From: Curvibacter sp. PAE-UM
GTDB lineage: Bacteria; Pseudomonadota; Gammaproteobacteria; Burkholderiales; Burkholderiaceae_C
Length of the DNA stretch: 64,000 bases
Direction: 5' to 3'
Assembly (NCBI RefSeq): GCF_001432305.1
Contig: NZ_KQ483358.1
Coordinates: 938,881 to 1,002,880 of the forward strand
A program made the translations under genes and the position numbers. The notes under the pieces are model-generated. The model saw only the letters and a program-made list of their open reading frames with translations. It searched no databases and was not told the origin of the DNA. Positions 1 to 7,801 of this stretch are shown one piece after another; within the stretch, counting starts at the first letter, position 1; each line of letters starts with the position of its first letter.

Positions 1-1116
1 CGGTTCGCCGCTGCCGGGTTCTTCACCGGCGATCCAGGGCGGGCCGGCCAGCAGCATGAGCACGTACATGCCCAGGGTGAAGAGGGCCTGCAGGCTGCCC
101 AGCACCCAGATCAGCGTGCGTCGCCCGCCCGCCCACAGGGCCGCCAGGCCGAGGCCGGCAAAGGGCGCCAGGGCCACCCAGGCCGGCGCCGTCCAGTGCG
201 GCAGGCTGGAGCCGCCGCCCGAGAGATAGGCCAGCACGGCGAAGGGCAGGGCGAAGAAGGCCAGCAGCCAGGCCTGGGAACGGTCCAGCTCGAAGCCGCC
301 CAGCACCTTGTGGCGCAGGCCGAAGCCGCCCCAGACCAGCAGCGGATAGAGCAGGGCTTGCGCCAGCAGGAAGACCAGCACCTGGCCGAGTTGCCAGTGG
401 CTGCCCTTGCCGTGCTTGAGCTGGTAGGCAAAGGAGATCCAGTCGTGTTGCGCGTTCCACACGAAGACCGGCAGCACCAGCACCACGGCCAGCAGCAGGG
501 CGATCCACGGGCCGGCTTGCCTGAGCAGGCGCAGGCCATGGGCCGACAGCAGGCAGGCCAGCACCGGCAGCGCGGCGAAGATGGCGGTGTATTTGGAGAG
601 GCCGGCCAGCCCGAGCAGCGCGCCCAGCAGCAGCCATTCGGGCAGGCGCTGCGCGACACTCTCGTCCAGCAGGCGCAGGGTCTGCCAGAGGATGGCGGCG
701 GTGAACAGCATCAGCAGGGTGTCGGGCAGCAGGCCGATGCCCAGGATGTGCAGCACCGGCGCCAGGCTGTAGGCCAGCACGGCCCACAGGCCGGCGGCGT
801 CGGCGCTGCCGGCGGCCGGCACCAGCAGGGTGTGCAGGCGGCGCGCAGTGTCGTGGATGAAGAGGGCGGTGAACGCCCAGAGGGCTTCGGGGATGAGACG
901 CAGGAAACCCTCCGGCGCGTCCAGCGCCACCAGCGGCCACTGCACCCAGCCCACCAGGGGCGGGTGGTCGTAATAACTCAACGCCGGCTGGGCGCCGTAG
1001 AGCGCGTAGTGCGCCTCGTCACCCGAGAGGCCCAGCACCCAGCCCAGCACGAAGTGCAGCAGGCTGTGGCCCAGCAGGAGCAGGGCCAGCACGGTGGAGG
1101 GGCGGACGGCAGGCAC
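1..1116 (-). CDS. Family 39 glycosyltransferase, multi-pass membrane protein (C-terminus cut by window edge)
   Basis: The 372 codons visible encode a very hydrophobic protein resembling the PMT/ArnT-type glycosyltransferases (PMT_2 domain), which move a sugar from a polyprenyl-phosphate carrier onto lipid or protein acceptors on the periplasmic side of the inner membrane. After the first TM segment comes the typical loop with an acidic pair (GDEAHYALYG, D33/E34) and SYYDHPPLVGW (D50), the expected catalytic/sugar-binding region. Many more TM segments follow. The start is taken as GTG at 1116, because no in-frame ATG lies near the N-terminal hydrophobic segment; it could be wrong by a few codons. 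The stop lies outside the window. The acceptor is unknown and no lipid A or glycan genes are adjacent. Confidence 0.85.
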   Translation of the reverse strand, partial: MPAVRPSTVLALLLLGHSLLHFVLGWVLGLSGDEAHYALYGAQPALSYYDHPPLVGWVQWPLVALDAPEGFLRLIPEALWAFTALFIHDTARRLHTLLVPAAGSADAAGLWAVLAYSLAPVLHILGIGLLPDTLLMLFTAAILWQTLRLLDESVAQRLPEWLLLGALLGLAGLSKYTAIFAALPVLACLLSAHGLRLLRQAGPWIALLLAVVLVLPVFVWNAQHDWISFAYQLKHGKGSHWQLGQVLVFLLAQALLYPLLVWGGFGLRHKVLGGFELDRSQAWLLAFFALPFAVLAYLSGGGSSLPHWTAPAWVALAPFAGLGLAALWAGGRRTLIWVLGSLQALFTLGMYVLMLLAGPPWIAGEEPGSGEP

Positions 1117-1179
1117 GATGGATTTCGAGAGACGGGATCGTGGAGTCTAAACGAGGCCCCGGCGGCTAAACTGCTCCTC

Positions 1180-1401
1180 ATGCAGACACCCCTTGCCAGC
1201 GTCGACCCCTGCCGTTGCCCCCTGTGCGGCCAGCCCAATGGCTGTGCCAACGAAGTCGCGCGCGCGACCGGCCAGGCCCAGCCGCCCTGCTGGTGCACCA
1301 CCGTGACGTTTGCGCCGGATCTGCTGGCGCGTGTGCCGGCCGAGGCGCAGCGCAAGGCCTGCATCTGCGCGGCCTGCGCCCGGGCGGCCCCGCCTCCCTG
1401 A
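1180..1401 (+). CDS. Small cysteine-rich CWC-type protein
   Basis: This 73-residue protein matches the Cys_rich_CWC pattern: paired cysteines CRCPLC at residues 11-16, C22, the CWC signature at 37-39, and CICAAC near the C-terminus (61-66). These are presumably zinc ligands. Nothing beyond the family's small metal-binding character is known. It is divergent from the glycosyltransferase (63 nt between starts) and convergent with the cytochrome, whose stop is only 3 nt away. No membrane segment or signal peptide is seen. Confidence 0.75.
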   Translation: MQTPLASVDPCRCPLCGQPNGCANEVARATGQAQPPCWCTTVTFAPDLLARVPAEAQRKACICAACARAAPPP

Positions 1402-1403
1402 TT

Positions 1404-1712
1404 TCACTTCGCGCCCTCGATGATCCAGCGCATCAGCGCTTCGCATTCCTCGGGGCTAAGGCGCTCATGCGCGGCGATGTGGGCGAACAGGCCGCCCTCG
1501 CGCAGCTTGTCGGCCAGCCGGCGCGGGGCGTCGGCCTGGCCGCGGTAGCGCGCGTAGTCGGTCGCCAGCTGGGCCATGCCCGGTGCGTTGCGCCGGGGTG
1601 GTTCGCCGTGGCAGTTGTAGCAGCCTTTGTCCAGCGCGAGTTGCGAGCTGGCCTGGGCCGGCAAGGCGGCCAGGGACAGAAGGAGCAGGAAGGTCAGGCG
1701 GCGCGGCATCAT
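1404..1712 (-). CDS. Small periplasmic c-type cytochrome
   Basis: A 102-residue precursor: signal peptide of about 22 residues (MMPRRLTFLL... ending PAQA), then the haem-binding motif CYNCH (C31, C34, H35), then a mature domain of cytochrome c551 size ending in an amphipathic helix (EALMRWIIEGAK). The start is one of two tandem ATGs (1712 or 1709). The frame is open further upstream, but the signal peptide supports this start. In class I cytochromes a methionine lies before the last helix as sixth haem ligand. Here that stretch reads GGLFAHIAAHERLS, with two histidines (H78, H82) and no Met. It is divergent from the CDF gene, 73 nt away. Confidence 0.8.
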   Translation of the reverse strand: MMPRRLTFLLLLSLAALPAQASSQLALDKGCYNCHGEPPRRNAPGMAQLATDYARYRGQADAPRRLADKLREGGLFAHIAAHERLSPEECEALMRWIIEGAK

Positions 1713-1785
1713 GTCTGCATGGTGCCACCAAGGGGGCCTGCCTGCTAGCATCAGGTTCCCGCCACCCCCGGACCCGCACCCTGCC

Positions 1786-2916
1786 ATGACACGCAGCAAC
1801 GAAGAGCAACGCCAGGCCCTGCGCTCGACCTGGATCAGCGTCTGGGTCAATCTGTTCCTGGCCAGTGCGCAGGTGGTGATCGGCGTGTTCGCGCGGTCCC
1901 AGGCCCTGATTGCCGACGGCCTGCATTCCCTGTCCGACCTGGTGGCCGATGGCGTGGTGCTGTTTGCCGCGCGCCATTCGCACGCCGAGGCCGATGCGGA
2001 GCACCCCTACGGCCATGCCCGCTTCGAGACGGCCGCCTCGCTGGCCATCGGCCTGATCCTGCTGGCCACCGGCGTGGGCATGGTGTGGACGGCCGGGGTC
2101 AAGCTGCACGACGGCCAGAGCCTGGGGGCCGTGCATCCGCTGGCGCTGGTGGCGGCTTTCATCACGCTGGTCGCCAAGGAGGGGCTGTTCCGCTACATGC
2201 GGCGCATCGGCGAGCGGCTCAAGTCCTCCATGCTGATCGCCAACGCCTGGCACGCGCGCGCCGACGCCGCCTCGTCCCTGGTGGTGGCGGTGGGCATAAC
2301 GGCCAACCTGCTGGGTTACCACAGCATGGACGCGGTGGCAGCCGTCATCGTGGGTTTCATGATCGTCAAGGCCGGCTGGGATTTCTCGGTTGATGCCTTC
2401 CACAGCCTGACCGACCACGCGCTCGATCCCGGGGAGATCGCGCGCATCCTGCAGACCGCCGAGGCGGTCGACGGCGTGCTGGACGTGCACAACCTGCGCA
2501 CCCGCCGCATGGGCGACTGGGCCGTGATCGACATGCACGTCGAGGTGGACACGCATCTGTCGGTGTCCGAAGGGCACTACATCGCCGAACAGATCAGCGC
2601 GCAGGTCAAGGCGGCGCACCGCGTCGCCGAGTGCACCGTGCACATCGACCCCGGCACGGTGCGGCATCTGGCGCGCGTGCTGGCGCTGCCGTCGCGCACG
2701 CAGGTGCAGGCCAGGGCGCAGCAGGTGCTGGGCCATCCGGTGACGCTGCGCCTGCATTACCTGGAGGGCGGGCTGGAGGTGGAGGCCGAGCTGGCCGTGC
2801 ACGTCACGGCAGCGGAATTGCAGCGCCTGCAGCGTGCCTTGCAATTGGCCCTGGCGGAGCTCGGCCACGTGGCCGGCGTCAGCCTGCGCTGCGCCCCCGC
2901 CGGAGGGCCTGTGTGA
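1786..2916 (+). CDS. Cation diffusion facilitator (CDF) family metal exporter
   Basis: This 376-residue inner-membrane protein belongs to the CDF family, which exports divalent metals (Zn, Fe, Mn, Co or Cd) in exchange for protons. The N-terminal ~210 residues hold about six TM segments. TM2 carries the metal-site motif ADGLHSLSD (D44, H47, D51) and TM5 carries HARAD (HxxxD). The C-terminal half is the cytoplasmic ZT_dimer domain with conserved histidines (VHNLRTRR, DMHVEVD). The domain is followed by about 90 extra residues, making it longer than E. coli FieF (300 aa). The ATG at 1786 was chosen because it precedes the first TM segment; further upstream the frame covers the cytochrome's promoter. 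Metal specificity cannot be read from the sequence. It overlaps the MFS gene by GTGA. Confidence 0.88.
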   Translation: MTRSNEEQRQALRSTWISVWVNLFLASAQVVIGVFARSQALIADGLHSLSDLVADGVVLFAARHSHAEADAEHPYGHARFETAASLAIGLILLATGVGMVWTAGVKLHDGQSLGAVHPLALVAAFITLVAKEGLFRYMRRIGERLKSSMLIANAWHARADAASSLVVAVGITANLLGYHSMDAVAAVIVGFMIVKAGWDFSVDAFHSLTDHALDPGEIARILQTAEAVDGVLDVHNLRTRRMGDWAVIDMHVEVDTHLSVSEGHYIAEQISAQVKAAHRVAECTVHIDPGTVRHLARVLALPSRTQVQARAQQVLGHPVTLRLHYLEGGLEVEAELAVHVTAAELQRLQRALQLALAELGHVAGVSLRCAPAGGPV

Positions 2917-4373
2917 CGCATCCGGCCACCCTGCCCGAGATGCAGGCGCGTTACGGCGAGCGCTACCGCTGGCTGCTCTTGCTGGCGGTGATGGTGGGCA
3001 CCATGGCCTCCATCATGTCGTCCACCATCATCAACGTGGCGATTCCCGACATGAGCCAGCAGTTCACGCTGGGCCAGGAGCGCGCGCAGTGGGCCACGTC
3101 CAGCTTCATGGTGGCGACCACGGTGGCCATGCTGTGCACGCCCTGGCTGCTGGCGAGCTTCGGTTACCGCCGCACTTACGTGGTGGCCATGCTGATGTTG
3201 CTGGGCGGCGGTGTCTGGGGCGGCCTGGCAGGGAATTTCGAGGTGGTGCTGGCCGCGCGCGTGGTCGAGGGCCTGGCCGCGGGGGTGGTACAGCCGATCC
3301 CGGCCATCATCATCATGCGCGCCTTCCAGCCGCAGGAACGCGGCCGCGCCGGCGGCATCTTCGGCATGGGTGTGGTGCTGGCCCCGGCGCTGGGCCCCAG
3401 CATCGGCGGTCTGCTGGTGGACTGGTTCGGCTGGCGCTCGATCTTCTTCATGGTCGTGCCCTTCTGCCTGGCCTCGATCTGGCTGGCCTACCGTTATGTG
3501 CCGGTCACCGCGCCCGGTGGCGCCGCGGCCGACCGCCTGGGCAACCGCCTGGACTGGGCTGGCCTGCTGCTGGCCACCGTGGGCACGCTGTGCCTGCTCA
3601 ACGGCATGGTCGAGCTGCATGGCGCAACTTCCGCACAGGCCTGGGTGCTGCTGGGTGTGGCGCTGGCCTGCACGGTGGCGTTCATCGGCTGGCAGCGGCA
3701 CCAGGCGCGGCGCGGCGACATGCCGCTCATGCACCCGGACCTGTTCGCCTTCCGCTCCTTCGCCATGGGCAGCCTGGTGGCCTTCATCTACGGCACGGCG
3801 CTGTTCGGCTCGACCTACCTGCTGCCGCTGTACATCCAGATGGCGCAGCAGCTCTCGGCGTCCCACGTGGGCACCATCATGCTGCCGGCGGGGCTGGTGC
3901 TGGCCGTCACCATCCCCCTGGCCGGGCGCCTGTCGGACCACTGGCCGATCCGCGTGCTGATCTGCCTGGGCCTGGCGCTGCTGGCCGCCTCCTTTGCGCT
4001 GATGGTGACGATCAGCCTGCACGCCACGCTGTGGCTGCTGGTGGCCTGGGTGGTGCTGGGGCGCATCGGCCTGGGCTTCATCCTGCCTTCGCTGAACAAC
4101 GGCGCCATGGCGGGCCTGGAGCCGCGGCTGATCTCGCAGGCCTCCAGCGCCATCAATTTCCTGCGCATGCTGGGCGGTGCCGTGGGCGTGAGCCTGTGCG
4201 GCATCGTGCTGGAGTGGCGCATCGCCGCGCACGGCGACAGCCTGGGCCATCCCGACAGCAGCCTGGCGCGGCTGGCCGCCTTCGACGAGACCTTCGTGAT
4301 GTTGGCGGGGGTCTGCGCGCTGGCCATGCTGGCGGCCTGGCAGATGCGCACGCCGGCGCGACTGGAGACATAA
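2913..4373 (+). CDS. DHA2-type MFS drug/proton antiporter
   Basis: This 486-residue protein has about 14 predicted TM segments, the size and layout of the EmrB/QacA (DHA2) group of proton-driven multidrug exporters. TM1 is followed by IMSSTIINVAIPDM, the typical DHA2 TM1 motif D1 region, and GIFGMGVVLAPALGPSIGG is motif C, characteristic of antiporters. The GTG start at 2913 overlaps the CDF stop as GTGA, implying translational coupling; the next candidate is ATG at 2940. No EmrA-like adaptor or outer-membrane factor is adjacent, so it probably acts alone or with a remote partner. The substrate is unknown. Confidence 0.85.
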   Translation: MTHPATLPEMQARYGERYRWLLLLAVMVGTMASIMSSTIINVAIPDMSQQFTLGQERAQWATSSFMVATTVAMLCTPWLLASFGYRRTYVVAMLMLLGGGVWGGLAGNFEVVLAARVVEGLAAGVVQPIPAIIIMRAFQPQERGRAGGIFGMGVVLAPALGPSIGGLLVDWFGWRSIFFMVVPFCLASIWLAYRYVPVTAPGGAAADRLGNRLDWAGLLLATVGTLCLLNGMVELHGATSAQAWVLLGVALACTVAFIGWQRHQARRGDMPLMHPDLFAFRSFAMGSLVAFIYGTALFGSTYLLPLYIQMAQQLSASHVGTIMLPAGLVLAVTIPLAGRLSDHWPIRVLICLGLALLAASFALMVTISLHATLWLLVAWVVLGRIGLGFILPSLNNGAMAGLEPRLISQASSAINFLRMLGGAVGVSLCGIVLEWRIAAHGDSLGHPDSSLARLAAFDETFVMLAGVCALAMLAAWQMRTPARLET

Positions 4374-4377
4374 GACC

Positions 4378-5142
4378 ATGTGCCAGCTGCTGGGCATGAA
4401 CTGCAATGTGCCGACCGACGTGATGTTCAGCTTCGCCGGTTTTGCCGAGCGTGGCGGGCGCACCGATCATCATGGCGACGGCTGGGGCATCGCCTTCTTC
4501 GAGGACAAGGGCCTGCGCCATTTCGTCGACCACCAGTCGGCCGCCGGGTCGCCGGTGGCCGAACTGATCCGCCACTACCCGATCAAGAGCCGCAACGTCA
4601 TCTCCCACATCCGCAAGGCCACACAGGGGGCGGTGACGCTGGAGAACTGCCATCCCTTCGTGCGTGAACTCTGGGGGCGCTACTGGGTGTTTGCGCACAA
4701 CGGCGACCTCAAGGACTACCAGCCCAGACTGCACGGCAGCTTCCGCCCGGTGGGCCACACCGACAGCGAGCGCGCCTTCTGCTGGCTGCTGCAGGAACTG
4801 GCCAAGTCGCACGCCAGCGTGCCCCCCATCGCCGAGCTCACCTTGACCCTGCGCGAACTGGTGCCGCAGATCGCGCGCCACGGCACCTTCAATTTCCTGC
4901 TGAGCAATGGCGAGGCGCTGTGGGCCCATGCGTCCACGAACCTGTACCACGTGGTGCGCCAGCACCCCTTCGGCAGCGCCACGCTGCGCGACGAGGACCT
5001 GAGCGTGAACTTCGCCGAGCACGCCGCGCCGGGTGACCGGGTGGCGGTGGTGGTGACGGCGCCGCTGACCACCGACGAGGTGTGGATGCCGTTCGCGCCG
5101 GGTGAGTTGCGGGTCTTCGTGGACGGCGCGCCGGTCGCCTAA
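4378..5142 (+). CDS. Class II glutamine amidotransferase (YafJ-type)
   Basis: This 254-residue protein begins MCQLLGMNC. After Met removal, Cys2 becomes the N-terminal nucleophile of an Ntn-hydrolase (GATase_4 family, like E. coli YafJ). Supporting motifs are DHHGDGWGI (residues 31-39), the HIRKAT strand and FAHNGDL, which in class II amidotransferases bind the glutamine. No second synthase domain is fused, so the acceptor of the released ammonia, if any, is unknown. It lies 4 nt after the MFS stop and is convergent with gshB. Confidence 0.88.
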   Translation: MCQLLGMNCNVPTDVMFSFAGFAERGGRTDHHGDGWGIAFFEDKGLRHFVDHQSAAGSPVAELIRHYPIKSRNVISHIRKATQGAVTLENCHPFVRELWGRYWVFAHNGDLKDYQPRLHGSFRPVGHTDSERAFCWLLQELAKSHASVPPIAELTLTLRELVPQIARHGTFNFLLSNGEALWAHASTNLYHVVRQHPFGSATLRDEDLSVNFAEHAAPGDRVAVVVTAPLTTDEVWMPFAPGELRVFVDGAPVA

Positions 5143-5151
5143 GGCGGGTCT

Positions 5152-6114
5152 TCAGCGCACCGTCAGCGCCACTTCCAGCGTGTCGATGAACATGGCCGCG
5201 ACGTCGAAGCCGGCCTGGTCGGTGATTTCCTGGAAGCAGGTGGGGCTGGTGACGTTGATCTCGGTGAGGCAGTCGCCGATCACGTCCAGGCCGATCAGCA
5301 GCAGGCCGCGCGCAGCCAGCACCGGGCCGATGGCTTCGGCGATCTCGCGGTCGCGTGCGCTCAGGGGCTGGGCCACGCCCTTGCCGCCGGCCGCCAGGTT
5401 GCCGCGCACTTCGCCGCCCTGCGGGATGCGTGCCAGGCTGTAGGGTACGGGCTTGCCGCCTATGACCAGGATGCGCTTGTCGCCCTGGGTGATGGCGGGC
5501 AGGAATTTCTGCACCATCAGGGTCTGCGCGCCGTGGCGGTTCAGCGTCTCGATGATGCTGCCCAGGTTCAGGCCGTCGTCGCGCACCCGGAAGATGCCGG
5601 CACCACCCATGCCGTCCAGCGGCTTGAGGATGATGTCGCGGTGCTGGGCGTGGAAGTCGCGCACGGCCTGCGCCTCGCGCGTGACCAGGGTGGGCGTGGT
5701 GAATTGCGGAAATTCGAGGATGGCCAGCTTTTCCGGGTGGTCGCGCAGCGCGCGCGGCTTGTTGAAGACCCGGGCGCCCTCGCGCTCGGCCTGCTCCAGC
5801 AGGTGGGTGGCGTAGAAGAACTCGCTGTCGAAGGGCGGGTCCTTGCGCATGACGATGGCGTCGAAGTCGCGCAGCGCAGCCAGGCGCTGGGCCGGTGGCA
5901 GCGGCGACTCGTGGAACCAGTGCTCCTCATGGCCGGTCAGCCGGATGCGGCGCACATGCGCCTGCACACCGGTGCTGGCCAGCCAGCTCATCTGCTGCGG
6001 CTCGCAGGCGGCCACCGTGTGGCCCCGGCGCTGCGCCTCGCGCATCATGGCAAAGGTGCTGTCCTTGTAGGTCTTGAAGGATTCCAGCGGGTCGGCAACA
6101 AAGAGCAGGTTCAT
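5152..6114 (-). CDS. gshB: Glutathione synthetase
   Basis: This 320-residue ATP-grasp enzyme joins gamma-glutamylcysteine and glycine to make glutathione. It has the GshB N-terminus (MNLLFVADPLESFKTYKDST), a central ATP-grasp with ILKPLDGMGGAGIFR (lysine and glycine-rich loop binding ATP), and near the end IGDCLTEINVTSP, where E and N bind Mg. The length matches the family (~315 aa). The frame is open further upstream, but the ATG at 6114 gives the conserved N-terminus. gshA is not adjacent here. Confidence 0.95.
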   Translation of the reverse strand: MNLLFVADPLESFKTYKDSTFAMMREAQRRGHTVAACEPQQMSWLASTGVQAHVRRIRLTGHEEHWFHESPLPPAQRLAALRDFDAIVMRKDPPFDSEFFYATHLLEQAEREGARVFNKPRALRDHPEKLAILEFPQFTTPTLVTREAQAVRDFHAQHRDIILKPLDGMGGAGIFRVRDDGLNLGSIIETLNRHGAQTLMVQKFLPAITQGDKRILVIGGKPVPYSLARIPQGGEVRGNLAAGGKGVAQPLSARDREIAEAIGPVLAARGLLLIGLDVIGDCLTEINVTSPTCFQEITDQAGFDVAAMFIDTLEVALTVR

Positions 6115-6301
6115 GGCGGACGGTCGCAGCGTGATGAGGGGCGATGGTCCCGCACGGGCGGGGTGGAGCCGGGCTCGTTGCGCTAAAGCGCGGGAGTCCG
6201 TGCCGGGAAGTCTCTCACGAAACCGCAAGACACAGGGCTTCGGGCGTCTATGGATACAGGGCGGCCCTGTCGGAAGCCGTGAGCAGTCTCTCAGGCCCGA
6301 T

Positions 6302-6307
6302 TACAAT
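6302..6307 (+). promoter_or_regulatory. Possible -10 element for lptA-lptB
   Basis: TACAAT lies 33 nt before the lptA ATG in the 226-nt gshB-lptA spacer. No convincing -35 element is seen upstream. The rest of the spacer shows no gene; in particular there is no lptC. Confidence 0.3.
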
Positions 6308-6340
6308 GCCCGAGACCCAAAGAGCAAGATTCGTGCCTTT

Positions 6341-6940
6341 ATGAAATTCGCTATCCTCCGCTTCCTTCTGTGCGCCGCCTGTGCACTGAACGTGGGCGTG
6401 GCCGGTGCCGAGAAGACCGATGCCAAGAAGCCGATGAGCATCGAGGCCGATGCGCTGCGCTATGACGACCTCAAGCAGATCAGCGTTTTCAGCGGCAATG
6501 TGGTGCTGACCCGCGGCTCCATCATCATCAAGGGCACGCGCATCGAAGTGCGCCAGGACCCGCAGGGTTACCAGTTTGGCGTGGTGACGGCCGAGCCGGG
6601 TCAGCGCGCCTTCTTCCGCCAGAAACGCGACGGCGAGGACGAATACATCGAGGGCGAGAGCGAGACCATCGAATACGACGGCCGCGCCGACGTGTTCAAG
6701 CTCATCAAGGACGCCCGCCTGCGCCGCCTGCGCGGCACGCAGGTGGCCGACGTGGTGACGGGCAACATCATCCAGTACAACAGCCTGACGGACGTCTTCA
6801 CGGTGGACGGCAGCCCGCAAAAGGGCGGCGAGCGCGTGCGCGCCACCCTGACCCCGCGCAACGAGACGGCCGCGCCGGCGGCCCCGCGCGCCAGTGCGCC
6901 CCTGCGCACCGACAACACCCTGGGTGGAGGGCGCAAGTGA
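6341..6940 (+). CDS. lptA: LPS transport periplasmic protein LptA
   Basis: This 199-residue protein has a signal peptide (MKFAILRFLLCAACAL..., cleavage near VAGA) followed by an OstA/LptA-like beta-jellyroll domain: MSIEADALRYDDLKQISVFSGNV at residues ~27-49, VLTRGS and IEYDGRADVFKL. LptA builds the periplasmic bridge that carries LPS from LptB2FGC to LptDE. The C-terminal tail is Pro/Ala-rich and probably disordered. The ATG at 6341 is chosen because it starts the signal peptide. It overlaps lptB by GTGA. lptC, the usual upstream neighbour, is missing. Confidence 0.92.
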   Translation: MKFAILRFLLCAACALNVGVAGAEKTDAKKPMSIEADALRYDDLKQISVFSGNVVLTRGSIIIKGTRIEVRQDPQGYQFGVVTAEPGQRAFFRQKRDGEDEYIEGESETIEYDGRADVFKLIKDARLRRLRGTQVADVVTGNIIQYNSLTDVFTVDGSPQKGGERVRATLTPRNETAAPAAPRASAPLRTDNTLGGGRK

Positions 6941-7770
6941 GCGACAGCCTGCAGACGGCCGGTGGCACCCTGCCGCCCGATTCCCAGCCCGACTCGGCTG
7001 CCGCCCAGGACACGCTGCCTGGCGGTGAACCGAGTCGCCTGGAGGCGCGCCACCTCAAGAAGTTCTATGGCAGCCGCGAGGTCGTCAAGGACGTCTCGCT
7101 GACCGTGCGCAAGGGCGAGGTGGTGGGCCTGCTGGGGCCCAACGGCGCGGGCAAGACCACGTCCTTCTACATGATCGTGGGCCTGGTGCGCGCCAGCGCC
7201 GGCGAGATCCTGATCGACGACGAGGCGGTCGCGCACATGCCCATCCACCAGCGCGCGCGCCTGGGCCTGAGCTACCTGCCGCAGGAGGCGTCGATCTTCC
7301 GCAAGCTCAATGTCGAGGACAACGTGCGTGCCGTGCTGGAGTTGCAGCGCGACGAAACCGGCAAACCGCTGAGCAAGAGCGAGATCGAGAACCGCCTCAC
7401 CGCCCTGCTGCAGGATCTGCGGGTGGAGTCGCTGCGCAAGTCGCCCGCACTGGCACTGTCGGGTGGCGAGCGTCGCCGCGTGGAGATCGCCCGCGCCCTG
7501 GCCACGCAGCCGCGTTTCATCCTGCTCGACGAACCTTTTGCCGGCATCGACCCGATCGCGGTGATCGAGATCCAGCGCATCATCAGCTTCCTGAAAGCGC
7601 GCGGTATCGGGGTGCTGATCACCGACCACAACGTGCGCGAGACCCTGGGCATCTGCGACCACGCCTACATCATCAGCGAAGGCCGCGTGCTGGCCCAGGG
7701 CACACCGGCCGAGATCGTCAACAACGCCGACGTGCGCCGGGTCTACCTGGGCGAGCACTTCAAGATGTGA
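6937..7770 (+). CDS. lptB: LPS export ABC transporter ATPase LptB
   Basis: This 277-residue ABC ATPase powers LPS extraction from the inner membrane. Motifs are Walker A GPNGAGKTT, Q-loop LPQEASIF, signature LSGGERRR, Walker B FILLDEPFAGIDP and switch His in ITDHNVRETL, all typical of LptB. The GTG start overlaps the lptA stop. Compared with E. coli LptB (241 aa) it carries an N-terminal extension of about 32 residues rich in Ser, Pro and Asp that looks disordered. No alternative ATG exists near the start of the ABC domain, so the extension is probably real. Confidence 0.95.
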   Translation: MSDSLQTAGGTLPPDSQPDSAAAQDTLPGGEPSRLEARHLKKFYGSREVVKDVSLTVRKGEVVGLLGPNGAGKTTSFYMIVGLVRASAGEILIDDEAVAHMPIHQRARLGLSYLPQEASIFRKLNVEDNVRAVLELQRDETGKPLSKSEIENRLTALLQDLRVESLRKSPALALSGGERRRVEIARALATQPRFILLDEPFAGIDPIAVIEIQRIISFLKARGIGVLITDHNVRETLGICDHAYIISEGRVLAQGTPAEIVNNADVRRVYLGEHFKM

Positions 7771-7801
7771 AGGGTTTTTCCCCTGCACATCGGCTAGCAA
7801 T

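Noticed and set aside
6115-6340. A hidden lptC or kdsC in the spacer before lptA.
   Set aside because: The 226-nt stretch is too short and shows no frame with a signal anchor or LptC features.
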